Shown here piece after piece: positions 53,024-62,900 of a DNA stretch of 64,000 bases. The stretch comes from Defluviitaleaceae bacterium (lineage in GTDB: Bacteria; Bacillota; Clostridia; Lachnospirales; WQUN01), in the NCBI GenBank assembly GCA_009779755.1, contig WRDO01000009.1:1-64000 (forward strand), in the 5' to 3' direction. A model generated the notes under the pieces. That model saw nothing but the letters and a program-made list of their open reading frames with translations. It was not told the origin of the DNA and did no database searches. Every line of letters begins with the position of its first letter. Within the stretch, counting starts at the first letter, position 1. The position numbers were made by a program, and so were the translations under genes.

Positions 53024-53854
53024 TTAAAAATTAAAGTTGTCCGGGTCGGGGCCGCCGCGTTCGTCGCGGTTTAACGCGTCGATGTCGGCGACTTCCTCCG
53101 CGGTCAGCTCAAAGTCGAAGATATCGAAGTTTTCCTTTATCCGCGAGGGGTTGGCGGATTTGGGGATGGTGATCACGCCCAACTCGATATTCCAGCGCAG
53201 GACGATTTGCGCAGGGGATTTGCCGTATTTTTCGGCAAGCCGTTTGATGGCTTCGTTTGCGAATATCCTTTCTTGCAACGGACGGTTGCCGCCCAGCGGG
53301 CTCCATGCTTGCGGCGCGATATTATTTTCGCGGCAAAAGGTAATCAACGGTTTTTGTGTGAGGAAGGGATGCATTTCGACTTGGTTAAGCGCGGGCGTTA
53401 TGGTCCACGCTTTTTTTATGTCCTCGATATGGTGCGGATGGAAGTTGCTGACCCCCACGGCGCGCGCCTTGCCGGATTTATAAATCCTTTCGAGCGCAAG
53501 CCACGCTTTTTCGTAATATCCCGCGCACGGCCAATGGATGATGTATAAATCCACGTAATCCAAACCCAGCCGCGAAAGCGATATGTCAAAGGCTTCCTGT
53601 ACGTTACCGCTGCGTTGGTCGCCGTTACCCAGCTTCGTCGTAAGGAAGATATCATCGCGGGGGACGCCCGATTCGCGGATGGCTTGGCCTACCGAGGCCT
53701 CGTTGTCGTACCCCGATGCCGTATCGATACTGCGGTAGCCCGCTTCGATGGCGTACCTGACCGTATCCGTGCATTGCGGGCCTTCGGCCAAGCCATACAC
53801 GCCAAAACCCAATAAAGGCATGATGATGCCGTTGTTTAGTATCGCGTACTTCAT
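53024..53854 (-). CDS. Aldo/keto reductase
   Basis: A 276-residue (beta/alpha)8 NADPH-dependent reductase: MPLLGFGVYGLAEGPQCTDT, GYRSIDTASGYDNEASVGQA with the catalytic Asp and Tyr, DDIFLTTKLGN with Lys, DLYIIHWPCAGYY with His, ARAVGVSNFHPHHIEDI and the cofactor segment ITIPKSANPSRIKEN. It resembles the 2,5-diketo-gluconate reductase-like group; the substrate is undefined. AAGGAG precedes the start. Confidence 0.95.
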   Translation of the reverse strand: MKYAILNNGIIMPLLGFGVYGLAEGPQCTDTVRYAIEAGYRSIDTASGYDNEASVGQAIRESGVPRDDIFLTTKLGNGDQRSGNVQEAFDISLSRLGLDYVDLYIIHWPCAGYYEKAWLALERIYKSGKARAVGVSNFHPHHIEDIKKAWTITPALNQVEMHPFLTQKPLITFCRENNIAPQAWSPLGGNRPLQERIFANEAIKRLAEKYGKSPAQIVLRWNIELGVITIPKSANPSRIKENFDIFDFELTAEEVADIDALNRDERGGPDPDNFNF

Positions 53855-53878
53855 GCGTTCATCTCCTTAATAAAAGTG

Positions 53879-56155
53879 TTATGCATCCCAATCGATATAC
53901 CCCATCACGCGTGCCAGGGCCACAACCATCGACACCGCCTCCATATGGCTGGCGGCGGCGTTGGGGCGCAGGGTCGCGTCGGGGAAACCGATGAAAATCC
54001 CGTGGTTGAGCGCGGTCTGGACGCCCAGTACAAAATGCGTGGCGATGTCGCGGTAGTCCGTAAAATACAAGGCGAGCGGGCGGTCCTGCGGCGGGAGGAC
54101 GGGTACGCTTCGATTGATGGCTTTGGCGATCATGGTGATCATTTCCTGTCGGGTGATGGGTTCGTTCGGGCGAAACGTTTCCTCCCCGTCCAACAAACCC
54201 GCATACCGCGCGCGTGATACGGCGTCATACGCCCCGTGGCTTACGGGTATGTCGTTATAGAATTCGGGGATAAAACCGGACGACGGCAATTGCAACGCGA
54301 AGGAAAGCAATTGCACAAAAACCCCGCGCGTGAGGATGCTGCCGGGGTTAATCCTACCCCCCACAGGTTGCACCAATCCCTTATACGCCGCGGTATTGGC
54401 GGGTACAAAACCCCAACCCGGAAACGGTACGTCGGTAACGACCGTGCCGTTGTTAACGATGCCGTGCACGCCCGTATAAATGGAGCGGATCACCACCCCA
54501 TCGTCCCCGTAAGCCCGATGCGGTGCGAATTCCATACGTGACGGCGAAGGGTTAAACCAAAACGCGCCGTACCGCAGGATACCCGCAGGCGGCATGATCA
54601 TCTGCACCCATTCGATCGGCCGCGTAAATTCCCGCACGGTGAAGAATACGTGCAGGTCGGAGCGGCGTATCAACTCAATCGTCACATCCACCAACGGCGC
54701 CAGTGCTTGGCCGCCGGGGAAGGTGTTTTGTATACGTTCGTTGAGCCGTGTATTTTGGCTCATGTCGGTTAAGGTTATCCGCACGTAGACTTGGTCGTAT
54801 TCCAACCTTTGTTCGGCGATGGCGGCCTTCGCCCCGCGAAGGATATCCAGTAAAAACGTAGGGAAACGCAGGGAACCCAAACGCGTCTGCGCTTCGATGA
54901 TCGCATGGGGATACCGCCACGCCAAAAATTCCAGCACATCCGCGCGCAGCCAAAAGGACGCCCTGCCGCCCTGTACCGCGGGGCGTATAATGCCCCAACC
55001 GTTGTCCAGCCCCAGCGCGTCCAACCGCAGGGGTGCCGCACCCCCCATAAAAATGACGGTGTCGTCCGAGGATGGCGGGTTAAGCAGGCTCATGTCCAAA
55101 CCCGCCCCGGGTTGCGGGTCCTCGCGTGTGGGTATACGCGTATCGATGATTTCCAACAAAAAGTTGGGGCTTGCCCCCTGCCGCATATCAAACGTTAGCG
55201 GCCATTCCCCGATGGGCAGCTGCCGCAGGAACCGCGTATGGATTTGGAAGCCGTCGTTCGCAAGCAACGTAAAATCGACGCCTTCGATCAAGCGGTAGTT
55301 GCCGTACATGACGGCACGCAGCGAATGCTCGTTGGCGTTGAGGTTCATTTGGATATCACGATGTTGTAAAAGATTTGCGGGGTTTAAGTCGAATACCGCC
55401 CGATACCGCCGCAGCGTCGCGCTGGGTTGGATCGGCGGCAGGGTAAAAAACGTGGGGGAAATACCGAGGGGTTGCCCGCCGCGCAGTACGTTACGCGCGG
55501 GAAGGGTATCCGGGAGCGTAAAAACCGTCGCGTTTTCGTTTGCCCACATCGGCGTACCCGAAATGGGCAGTACGACCAACGTATCACCCATCCTGCGCGG
55601 CGTACCCGCCCGCAAGCCCGCGGGCAGACCGATTACGCGGAAGTCCTGTTCGAATATCTCCGGCAGGAATACGGCGGAACGGAGCGAAAAACGCACCTCA
55701 CCCGCGGCGGGGACACCGACGAATAATTCATCCAACCCTTCCAATTCGACCACAAGTACACCGACGGAGAAGGTCAGCGTAAACGCACGTACCAAATCTT
55801 GGGTGGCGTCGCCGTTGTCATCGGCATCGACCGTACCCCGTACGGTTACCGTACCTTCGCTCCATACCGTCAATATATTGCCGATAAGCTCCCTTTCATC
55901 GGCGGATACCGTGCTGCTGATTATTTCCCAAGTGATGTCGCCCGGTCCGGGGATGGCGTTGGCCGGATGGACCGTAACCAATCTCCCCAAGTCAAAGGGC
56001 ACCTGCAACTGTCCCGCGGTGGTATCCAACGTAAGGTTTACGGCGGGTACGGGTACGGGCTCCTCGGCATCGCTGCCCCTCACCGTTACGGGAGCGAATA
56101 AAAGCGTAAAAATAAAAACGATAAAAACCAACGGGAAACCCTTTATATTTTTCAT
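53879..56155 (-). CDS. Secreted S-layer-homology (SLH) domain protein
   Basis: The ATG at 56155 has GGAGGG 7 bases upstream, giving 758 residues with a signal peptide (MKNIKGFPLVFIVFIFTLLF, then A-P-V-T-V-R-G-S). The central part is beta-rich with Ig-like segments (LVVELEGLDELFVGVPAAGE). The C-terminal 180 residues hold SLH-type repeats: ILTRGVFVQLLSFALQLPS, FRPNEPITRQEMITMIAKAI and IGFPDATLRPNAAASHMEAV. SLH domains attach proteins to pyruvylated cell-wall polymers. The cargo function is unknown. Confidence 0.9.
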   Translation of the reverse strand: MKNIKGFPLVFIVFIFTLLFAPVTVRGSDAEEPVPVPAVNLTLDTTAGQLQVPFDLGRLVTVHPANAIPGPGDITWEIISSTVSADERELIGNILTVWSEGTVTVRGTVDADDNGDATQDLVRAFTLTFSVGVLVVELEGLDELFVGVPAAGEVRFSLRSAVFLPEIFEQDFRVIGLPAGLRAGTPRRMGDTLVVLPISGTPMWANENATVFTLPDTLPARNVLRGGQPLGISPTFFTLPPIQPSATLRRYRAVFDLNPANLLQHRDIQMNLNANEHSLRAVMYGNYRLIEGVDFTLLANDGFQIHTRFLRQLPIGEWPLTFDMRQGASPNFLLEIIDTRIPTREDPQPGAGLDMSLLNPPSSDDTVIFMGGAAPLRLDALGLDNGWGIIRPAVQGGRASFWLRADVLEFLAWRYPHAIIEAQTRLGSLRFPTFLLDILRGAKAAIAEQRLEYDQVYVRITLTDMSQNTRLNERIQNTFPGGQALAPLVDVTIELIRRSDLHVFFTVREFTRPIEWVQMIMPPAGILRYGAFWFNPSPSRMEFAPHRAYGDDGVVIRSIYTGVHGIVNNGTVVTDVPFPGWGFVPANTAAYKGLVQPVGGRINPGSILTRGVFVQLLSFALQLPSSGFIPEFYNDIPVSHGAYDAVSRARYAGLLDGEETFRPNEPITRQEMITMIAKAINRSVPVLPPQDRPLALYFTDYRDIATHFVLGVQTALNHGIFIGFPDATLRPNAAASHMEAVSMVVALARVMGYIDWDA

Positions 56156-56276
56156 CGGCATTCCCTCCGTAAAAAGCATTGTACTTTACAGCAATAGGAT
56201 TTACAAATATATATCGGCATATATAATAGTGGGCAAGCATAACGGGGTGATTGGAAGCAAAGGGGGGTTGTACATA

Positions 56277-57668
56277 ATGACGCGGGACGCCGTAAACGAA
56301 AGGGAACTCCGAGCCGACGCCGAACAGGGCGACGCCTTAGCCATGCTCCAATGGGGCAATTATCTGATGTCGCAAAAGAAAACGGACGAAGCGGTCACAT
56401 GGTGGGAAAAAGCCGCCGAAGCGGGACGCGCGGGCGGTGCATATAATTTGGCGCGGTATTATTCCGGCTTGGACACGGGTAAAGGCGACGCGTTAAAGTT
56501 GCAAGAATGGTTGAACCGTTTGGCGTACGCCCACAACGATGGTTGGGGTATGATACAACTGGGAATTATCCTGTGCGGCGGCACCCACCAGATATGGAAG
56601 AAAACGATCCCGCACGACGCGTTTACCGTGCAACGCAACATAGAGGAAGGGCTCCGATTAATTACGCAGGGCGTCAAACGTGCGGAAGCCACGACGAAGG
56701 ACCTCACCCTGTACGACTACGACGCGGCGGCGGAAGTGGTGCGCGCGTATTCAGGCCCGCTGGGCATCGAAGTATTAAAATTAGCCTTGGCATATAAAAC
56801 GAAAGCCCGCGGGTTGATTCCCCCGGGCTATACCGCCATGTCCGACGCGGCGAGCAACGTTATTTCGCAATTACAGCGTGAAATCGCCCACCAACCCGCC
56901 ACGGTCCTCCCCACGCGGGTTGAGGTTATCCCGCGTACGGCTTCGGGCGAACCCCCGCGCGCGCCTACGCGTGTCATGGCCGCGCCCATGCCCGCGCCGC
57001 GTGCGCGTACCGTCCCGCGCCACGTCCCGCCCCCCAACGATATCAAACGGCGTGACCCGCGCGCAGGCTTCGGCTTGGGGTTGCAAATAGTGCTTGCGAT
57101 CGTTTTTATGATTGTGATGGGATGTATCCTGACCATGGGTTTTTTCGACTTCGAAAGAGAAACCTTCGAAGATGCCGTTAGGTTACGCGTTACGCTGTAC
57201 GGCATACTTGCGGTCGCGGCAATCGTCATCGGCGCGGTCAGCATCGCATACCGATGGGGTGCGCTGGGGTCGGGTAAGGGGATATCCACGTTGGTGGCGT
57301 TGGGCGGCGTTTACGCGGCGACGGTCAACGTATTTGACGAATTGGTGGGCGAAGTGTTGAGCCGCGCGGTATGGGAGCTTGCTTTCAGCGCGGTGGGCGT
57401 CGCCGTAACCACGTCCGTAATCGCAGGCATCCTGATGTGGATCGTCACGAAAATTTACGATAACGCCATGATTACCCGTATGGGTAAGTTGACTTTATAT
57501 GTACTGATGGCCGCGTTGTTCGGCGGTGGGATGCTGTATTTGTTGTGGCACGTCGTACCCGAGAGCATTTTCGCGGAAGTGTTGATTTCCCCCTTCAGGT
57601 CCGCACCGTTTGTATGGCTTGCGTTGCTGCCCGGTACGTTGCTTATGCGCTGGGCGGAGGATGTGTAG
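56277..57668 (+). CDS. Sel1-repeat protein with C-terminal membrane helices
   Basis: The ATG at 56277, with a G-rich ribosome binding site (56261-56267), gives 463 residues; the frame is open far upstream but only as antisense to the SLH gene. Residues 10-80 contain Sel1-like units (AEQGDALAMLQWGNYLMSQK and AVTWWEKAAEAGRAGGAYNL). A Pro/Arg-rich linker (PAPRARTVPRHVPPPND) leads to about five hydrophobic helices in the last 190 residues. It may organise a membrane complex; the function is unknown. It converges with rarA and overlaps it by 26 bases. Confidence 0.78.
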   Translation: MTRDAVNERELRADAEQGDALAMLQWGNYLMSQKKTDEAVTWWEKAAEAGRAGGAYNLARYYSGLDTGKGDALKLQEWLNRLAYAHNDGWGMIQLGIILCGGTHQIWKKTIPHDAFTVQRNIEEGLRLITQGVKRAEATTKDLTLYDYDAAAEVVRAYSGPLGIEVLKLALAYKTKARGLIPPGYTAMSDAASNVISQLQREIAHQPATVLPTRVEVIPRTASGEPPRAPTRVMAAPMPAPRARTVPRHVPPPNDIKRRDPRAGFGLGLQIVLAIVFMIVMGCILTMGFFDFERETFEDAVRLRVTLYGILAVAAIVIGAVSIAYRWGALGSGKGISTLVALGGVYAATVNVFDELVGEVLSRAVWELAFSAVGVAVTTSVIAGILMWIVTKIYDNAMITRMGKLTLYVLMAALFGGGMLYLLWHVVPESIFAEVLISPFRSAPFVWLALLPGTLLMRWAEDV

Positions 57669-58977
57669 GCCGTTCCCGCAGCGCGTTTAACGCTTCCTTA
57701 ATCTTTTTTTCCACCCCGTTTTCGGAGGGCCGGTAATAAATCCGGTCCTTTACTTCGTCCGGAAGATATTGCTGGCGTACGTAGTGGCCGGGGTAATCGT
57801 GGGCGTATTTGTACCCTTCACCGTGGCCCAACGTATTGCCGAAACCCGGATCACGCAGATACGGCGGTAATGATTTGATCTGAACGTTTTCCACATCCCG
57901 CATGGCCTCGACGATGGCGTTGTTGGTTGCGTTCGACTTTGGCGCGCAAGCGATGTAGATGACGGCTTGCGCCAAGGGGATGCGTCCTTCCGGCAGGCCG
58001 ATAAATTCCACGGCTTGCGCCGCCGCCTGTGCTACAAGCAAGGCGTGCGGATCGGCGTTTCCCACATCCTCCGCGGCGCAGATCACGATACGGCGGGCGA
58101 TGAACCTCGGGTCCTCCCCCGCGTAGATCATCCGCGCCAAATAATATAACGCCGCGTCGGGGTCCGAACCGCGCATACTTTTTATAAACGCGGAGATCGT
58201 GTCGTAATGGTTGTCTCCGTTTTTATCAAAAAAAAGCGTCCGCTTTTGTATACAGGCGGACGCCACTTCCAAATCGATGATGATACGCCCGTCGGCTTGC
58301 GGTTCCGTGGTCAGCGCGGCGAGTTCGAGTGCGTTTAACGCGGCGCGGGCGTCCCCGTTGGCGCGGTCGGCGAGGAACACGAGCGCATCGTCCGTCGCCG
58401 TTATCCGAAGGTACCCCAAGCCCTTTTCACCGTCGGCGAGCGCACGCTTAAGTAATAGGGATATCTCTTCCCGACTCAACGGGAACAGCTCAAAGATCAT
58501 CGAACGTGAAACCAACGCTTTGTTTACTTCGAAGTAAGGGTTTTCCGTCGTGGCGCCGACCAATACCAACGTACCGTCCTCCACGAAGGGGAGCAACGCG
58601 TCCTGCTGCGCTTTGTTAAAGCGGTGGATTTCGTCGATGAACAGAATCGTGCGTTTCGCGTACAGCTCAAGCGCGGCCTTCGCGTCGGCGATGGCGCGCT
58701 GTATGTCCTTTATCCCCGCCGAGGTTGCGTTGATTTGCGTAAATACGCTTTGCGTGGCGTTGGCGATAATCCGCGCGAGCGTCGTCTTTGCCGTACCGGG
58801 CGGGCCGTACAGGACAAGGCTCGCCAAGCGGTCGGCCTTGATCGCGCGGTACAGGAGCGTGTTCGTACCGATGATATGTTTTTGCCCCACCCATCCGTCC
58901 AAATCGGTCGGGCGCATACGCGCGGCGAGCGGGGCTGTCTTTTTAAACGTTTCGCGGTTGGCTTCGAATACATCCAT
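57643..58977 (-). CDS. rarA: Replication-associated recombination protein A (RarA/MgsA)
   Basis: A 444-residue AAA+ clamp-loader relative: PTDLDGWVGQKHIIGTNTLL, Walker A LYGPPGTAKTTLARIIANA, Walker B ILFIDEIHRFNKAQQDALLP, sensor VGATTENPYFEVNKALVSRS and the RarA C-terminal SDPDAALYYLARMIYAGEDP, RYLPDE-like QYLPDEV. It acts at stalled replication forks. It lies 3 bases after the PrsA-like gene ends. Confidence 0.97.
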   Translation of the reverse strand: MDVFEANRETFKKTAPLAARMRPTDLDGWVGQKHIIGTNTLLYRAIKADRLASLVLYGPPGTAKTTLARIIANATQSVFTQINATSAGIKDIQRAIADAKAALELYAKRTILFIDEIHRFNKAQQDALLPFVEDGTLVLVGATTENPYFEVNKALVSRSMIFELFPLSREEISLLLKRALADGEKGLGYLRITATDDALVFLADRANGDARAALNALELAALTTEPQADGRIIIDLEVASACIQKRTLFFDKNGDNHYDTISAFIKSMRGSDPDAALYYLARMIYAGEDPRFIARRIVICAAEDVGNADPHALLVAQAAAQAVEFIGLPEGRIPLAQAVIYIACAPKSNATNNAIVEAMRDVENVQIKSLPPYLRDPGFGNTLGHGEGYKYAHDYPGHYVRQQYLPDEVKDRIYYRPSENGVEKKIKEALNALRERPTHPPPSA

Positions 58978-58980
58978 GCA

Positions 58981-59976
58981 CTAGATATCGTCCAGCGCGG
59001 CCAGGAATTCGATATCCGCTTCATCCACCATGACGGTAAGCCCCGTGAAGATGGCCTCCAGCATCCTGTCTTCCTCCGTACGCGGTTGGCGTTGGTGCAG
59101 GCGGTACCAATCCTCGGCGTTCGGCTCGGTGCGCTTGATGATATGGATGCCGAAATCCGTCCGTACCAAGCCGCTGATCTCACCTATGGCTAAGGAAAGC
59201 GTCCCATCTTCGAATTCGGGCATCATGTCACCCAAGGTAAAGGAATATCCTTCGGGGAAGCTCATGATACCGGGGTCTTGCGTGTAGGTGTACATCAATT
59301 CATCGAAATCTTCGCCCGCCAATGCGCGTACCAGGATTTCGGACGCAAATACCTCAGCCTCGGCTTCGCTGTCGAATTGGTCGAACGCCGCCAAAATATG
59401 TTTCGCGCCCAGCAACGTCGGTACGCGTTCTTCTTCCGGCATAAACGATGCGAAACGCGTAAATTCCGCCGGGGTCGTTATGATCAACGTGATAAGGTTG
59501 TCCAACAGGATTTGCGCTTCGAAGAAGTCCTTCATATGGTTTTCATCCCGAAAGCCGCTCTCCTGCATCAGTCTGTTAAATTCATCCCGTCCGAAATGTT
59601 CAATCAGGCGTTCGATTTCGCCGTCGATCATGGCGTAGTCGAAATCCGTAAGCGCGATACCCAACGACCTGGCAAAATCGGAAGTCACCGTTTGGAAGGC
59701 TACCTCACGTACCGCCCTTTCGCGTATGGCGCGCCCGAAAGTGACGCCGGGCTGGTATTCGCGGCTTTCATCGATCACCCAATCGTTGTACATGAAGAAG
59801 TATTCCCATTCCATCATTTCTTCCGCATAAGGCAGGTGGATACGCACCTCGCTTGCCATCACGTTTGTACCGTTGACCCGCGCCACGACGAAATCGTCGC
59901 CGTCCTTGCGGCCGCATCCCGCCAACGCAAGCAAAAATAAGATAACCATACATCCGTTTATCAATAACCGTTTCAT
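58981..59976 (-). CDS. PrsA/SurA-like peptidyl-prolyl isomerase lipoprotein
   Basis: A 331-residue lipoprotein: MKRLLINGCMVILFLLALAG followed by Cys21 (L-A-G-C lipobox). The N-terminal SurA-like helical part starts VVARVNGTNVMASEVRIHLP. The parvulin (PPIC) domain includes LGAKHILAAFDQFDSEAEAE and GEISGLVRTDFGIHIIKRTE. It should help fold exported proteins on the outer face of the membrane. Confidence 0.93.
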   Translation of the reverse strand: MKRLLINGCMVILFLLALAGCGRKDGDDFVVARVNGTNVMASEVRIHLPYAEEMMEWEYFFMYNDWVIDESREYQPGVTFGRAIRERAVREVAFQTVTSDFARSLGIALTDFDYAMIDGEIERLIEHFGRDEFNRLMQESGFRDENHMKDFFEAQILLDNLITLIITTPAEFTRFASFMPEEERVPTLLGAKHILAAFDQFDSEAEAEVFASEILVRALAGEDFDELMYTYTQDPGIMSFPEGYSFTLGDMMPEFEDGTLSLAIGEISGLVRTDFGIHIIKRTEPNAEDWYRLHQRQPRTEEDRMLEAIFTGLTVMVDEADIEFLAALDDI

Positions 59977-60053
59977 TCCGAATCCCTTTCCGTGTTCATT
60001 ATTTTATATGGGTACATAAGCATTCTACATGAAATAACGCAATAAGTCCCGAA

Positions 60054-61802
60054 TCAATTGCGGCAAATTTGCGGCACAATCGGATGGACGACAAAATCCT
60101 TGATCCCCACCTGCACCGAAACGATACCGTTGTATACGTTTGTCTCGATGCGGTAAGCGGCGTCCATTAAAAATCCCCCCGACGCGGAAACGCCCGCTTG
60201 TTCGACGGCTTGCGTATATACGCGGTTAAGCCCGAAGGAAATCCCTTTGATCCGAACGTCGCCGTTATTTTTATCGCGGAACGTAAAAATTAACGTGTTT
60301 TTTTCATCGATCACGCGGACGCGCTCCGTATATAAGCCGTACGTGACAAAAAGCGGCGCGGCGTTCCCCTTACCGAAAGGGGCAAGGGCCTCCAACTCGC
60401 GGGAAAGCTCCAGCGTTATCTCAACCGCTTCCAATACGCGGTCGATCTCATGTACAGGCAGGAAGTCTGCTTCGGTTAATATACAGCCGGCGTTCAGGGC
60501 TTCGCGCAGGAGGGGGATATTTTTTTCAGGCAGCGTAAGGCCCGCAGCCGCGGCATGCCCGCCGAAACGTATAAACAGGTCGCGATGCGTATGTAAAGCC
60601 TCAAATAAATTGTACGCGGGTATGCTCCGCCCCGAACCCTTCATGTTTTGCTCGCTCCGCGTCAGCATAATCGTGGGGCGTCCGGTAGTGTCGCGTATAC
60701 GCCCCGCCACGATACCGGCGACGCTTTCATGGGCGTCGTCGTCAACCAGTATCAATACCCGTGGAAGCGGGTCGATTTGAGCCAAACGATCCAACGCACG
60801 GTCCACGCATTCCTTGGTCAAATCCTTACGTTCGTCGTTGAGCGTAACCAACTCCCGCGCGAGGGAAATTTTGTTATCGATATCGTCCGCCAACAAAAGC
60901 TCCACCGAAAGCTCCGCACTGTCCAACCGCCCGGTCGCGTTAAGGCACGGTCCCAAAATAAAACCTATACAAAACGCGTCGATGGTTTTATCCGAATAAC
61001 CCCGCTGCGTAATGAGCGTACCCAAACCGGGGTTGATTGATTTATTCGTGTTAAGCACCGCCAACCCGCGGTATACGAGGGTGCGGTTTTCGTCCTTAAG
61101 GGAAACGATATCGCAAATACAAGCCATCGCGGCCAGCACGCACATTTCATTTTCCTCTGTGTAAGCCGTTCCGACCTTTTTGCACAACGCACCCGCCAGC
61201 TTATATACCAAACCCGCCGCGCATAATTCCTTAAAGGGATACCCGCAATCGGGTTGCTTGGGGTCCACCACAGCGGTGGCGGCGGGGATCGTTTCGCCCG
61301 GTTCGTGGTGGTCAATGATGATCGTTTCCATCCCGAGGGCGTTTGCGTGTCCGATTTCATCCACGGCGGAAATCCCGTTGTCCACGCAAATCAACAATTG
61401 CGTCCCGATTTCGGCCAAGTGGTTGACGGCGGACAGATTTAATCCGTAACCTTCCTCCACGCGGTGGGGCATGTAATAGGAAACGTCGCCCCCCAAACGG
61501 TGCAGTACGCGGTACAGGATAACCGTGCTCGTTACGCCGTCCACGTCGTAATCGCCGTAGATGACGATCTTTTCGTCCTCCGCGACGGCTTTGGCGATAC
61601 GTGCGATGGCGGCTTCCGCATCCTTTAAAAGTAATGTATCGTGTAATGACGCGGCTTGCGGATATAAAAAAGCCTGCGCCGTTTTTTTTGTGCGCAAGCC
61701 CCGATTGGCCAATACATGGGCGGTTATTTCGGAAACGCCCAAGACCTGCGACATCAGCCGCAAATCCGCGTCCGTTTCCCGTAAGACCCAATTCTTATTC
61801 AT
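60054..61802 (-). CDS. recJ: Single-stranded-DNA exonuclease RecJ
   Basis: The ATG at 61802 (N-terminus MNKNWVLRETDADLRLMSQV) gives 582 residues; an upstream start inside the phosphodiesterase gene is less likely. The DHH motifs are present: VIYGDYDVDGVTSTVILYRV, LLICVDNGISAVDEI, TIIIDHHEPGETIPA and CAAGLVYKLAGAL. DHHA1 follows with RFGGHAAAAGLTL, then the RecJ OB fold. It degrades 5' single strands in recombination and repair. Confidence 0.95.
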   Translation of the reverse strand: MNKNWVLRETDADLRLMSQVLGVSEITAHVLANRGLRTKKTAQAFLYPQAASLHDTLLLKDAEAAIARIAKAVAEDEKIVIYGDYDVDGVTSTVILYRVLHRLGGDVSYYMPHRVEEGYGLNLSAVNHLAEIGTQLLICVDNGISAVDEIGHANALGMETIIIDHHEPGETIPAATAVVDPKQPDCGYPFKELCAAGLVYKLAGALCKKVGTAYTEENEMCVLAAMACICDIVSLKDENRTLVYRGLAVLNTNKSINPGLGTLITQRGYSDKTIDAFCIGFILGPCLNATGRLDSAELSVELLLADDIDNKISLARELVTLNDERKDLTKECVDRALDRLAQIDPLPRVLILVDDDAHESVAGIVAGRIRDTTGRPTIMLTRSEQNMKGSGRSIPAYNLFEALHTHRDLFIRFGGHAAAAGLTLPEKNIPLLREALNAGCILTEADFLPVHEIDRVLEAVEITLELSRELEALAPFGKGNAAPLFVTYGLYTERVRVIDEKNTLIFTFRDKNNGDVRIKGISFGLNRVYTQAVEQAGVSASGGFLMDAAYRIETNVYNGIVSVQVGIKDFVVHPIVPQICRN

Positions 61803-62280
61803 CAAAAATGATTTCCCCGGATACGCCGCCCGTTTCTTCGTCAATCGTCAGCAACCCGTAGCTTGGGTTTTTGTCGTCGCGGGGGTTGGTTATGCTGCCG
61901 GGATTCATATAGAAAACGTTGCCGTCGGTAAACGTCTCCGCGATATGCGTATGGCCGAACAGGCAAATATCCGCTTCTTGTTCAAGGGCACGGCACGCCA
62001 AACGGTCGGTATTTTGATTTACGATATATTGGTTACCGTGTACCATAAGGATTTTACGCCTGCCCAAGGTCAGCAACCGTTCGTGCGGGGAAGACAGGGT
62101 ATTATCGCAATTACCCGCCACAGCCAACAAGCGTAATTCCGTGCTGCCTTCGTGTTTTAACAAATCCCTGTCCAAGTCACCCAAGTGCAAAACGGCGTGT
62201 ACCTCATCGGCGTATTTCACGAGCAAAGACTTAACACGTTCGCTTTGGCCATGCGAATCGCTGATTACTAAAATCCTCAT
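61795..62280 (-). CDS. YfcE/MJ0936-family metallophosphodiesterase
   Basis: A 161-residue calcineurin-like enzyme with all metal motifs: LVISDSHGQSERV, VLHLGDLDRDLL, AVAGNCDNTLS, LMVHGNQYIV and ICLFGHTHIAETFTDG. The family hydrolyses phosphodiesters, including cyclic nucleotides in some members. Its start overlaps rdgB by 4 bases and its end overlaps recJ by 8 bases, so the three are one transcript. Confidence 0.95.
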   Translation of the reverse strand: MRILVISDSHGQSERVKSLLVKYADEVHAVLHLGDLDRDLLKHEGSTELRLLAVAGNCDNTLSSPHERLLTLGRRKILMVHGNQYIVNQNTDRLACRALEQEADICLFGHTHIAETFTDGNVFYMNPGSITNPRDDKNPSYGLLTIDEETGGVSGEIIFDE

Positions 62281-62894
62281 GCGTATCCTTCCAACTTTCG
62301 CGCCATTTCCCGCATGGCTTTGCCGCGATGGCTTATTTCGTTCTTTTCCCCTTCGGAAAGCTGTGCCAGCGTCAACCCGCGTTCGGGTAAAAAAAAGAGG
62401 GGGTCATACCCGAAACCGTTTACCCCCGCGCATTCCCGCGCAACCGTTCCTTCCAGCGTCCCCGTCGCCGTAAGCACTTCACCGTCTGGCAACACGCAAG
62501 CCGCCACGCACACAAACCGCGCCGCACGCCCCTCATCCGGCACATTCTGCATTTGCTTAAGGATAAACGCGTTCCGCACTTCGTACGGCGTATCCGCGCC
62601 CATATACAACGCGGAATCCACACCGGGCAAACCACCCAGCGCATCGATGATCAACCCCGAATCATCGGCGAGCACGGCGTAGGCCTTATCGGCGGAATCG
62701 GCCCGCCCGCGTAAAAACGCTGCGGTTTCCGTCGCCTTCTGCACCGCGTTGTCCACAAACGTATTACCGTCCTCCCCGGGCGTAAATGTCAACCCAAGGT
62801 CGGCTAAGGAAAGCACGTCTATCCCCGTACACGAAAATAAAGCCCCTATTTCGCGGGCTTTATTTGGGTTATTGGTTGCGAGTACGAATACCAC
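62277..62894 (-). CDS. rdgB: XTP/dITP diphosphatase RdgB (HAM1)
   Basis: A 205-residue house-cleaning pyrophosphatase: VFVLATNNPNKAREIGALF at the N-terminus, FTPGEDGNTFVDNAVQKATE, VLADDSGLIIDALGGLPGVD and FGYDPLFFLPERGLTLAQLS, ending near EISHRGKAMREMA. It removes non-canonical purine nucleotides. It follows hpf by 6 bases. Confidence 0.97.
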   Translation of the reverse strand: MVFVLATNNPNKAREIGALFSCTGIDVLSLADLGLTFTPGEDGNTFVDNAVQKATETAAFLRGRADSADKAYAVLADDSGLIIDALGGLPGVDSALYMGADTPYEVRNAFILKQMQNVPDEGRAARFVCVAACVLPDGEVLTATGTLEGTVARECAGVNGFGYDPLFFLPERGLTLAQLSEGEKNEISHRGKAMREMARKLEGYA

Positions 62895-62900
62895 GGGGGG

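Noticed and set aside
55299..56276. Very long upstream extension of the Sel1-protein frame
   Set aside because: The extension is antisense to the SLH protein gene, has no domain character, and a ribosome binding site lies before the ATG at 56277.
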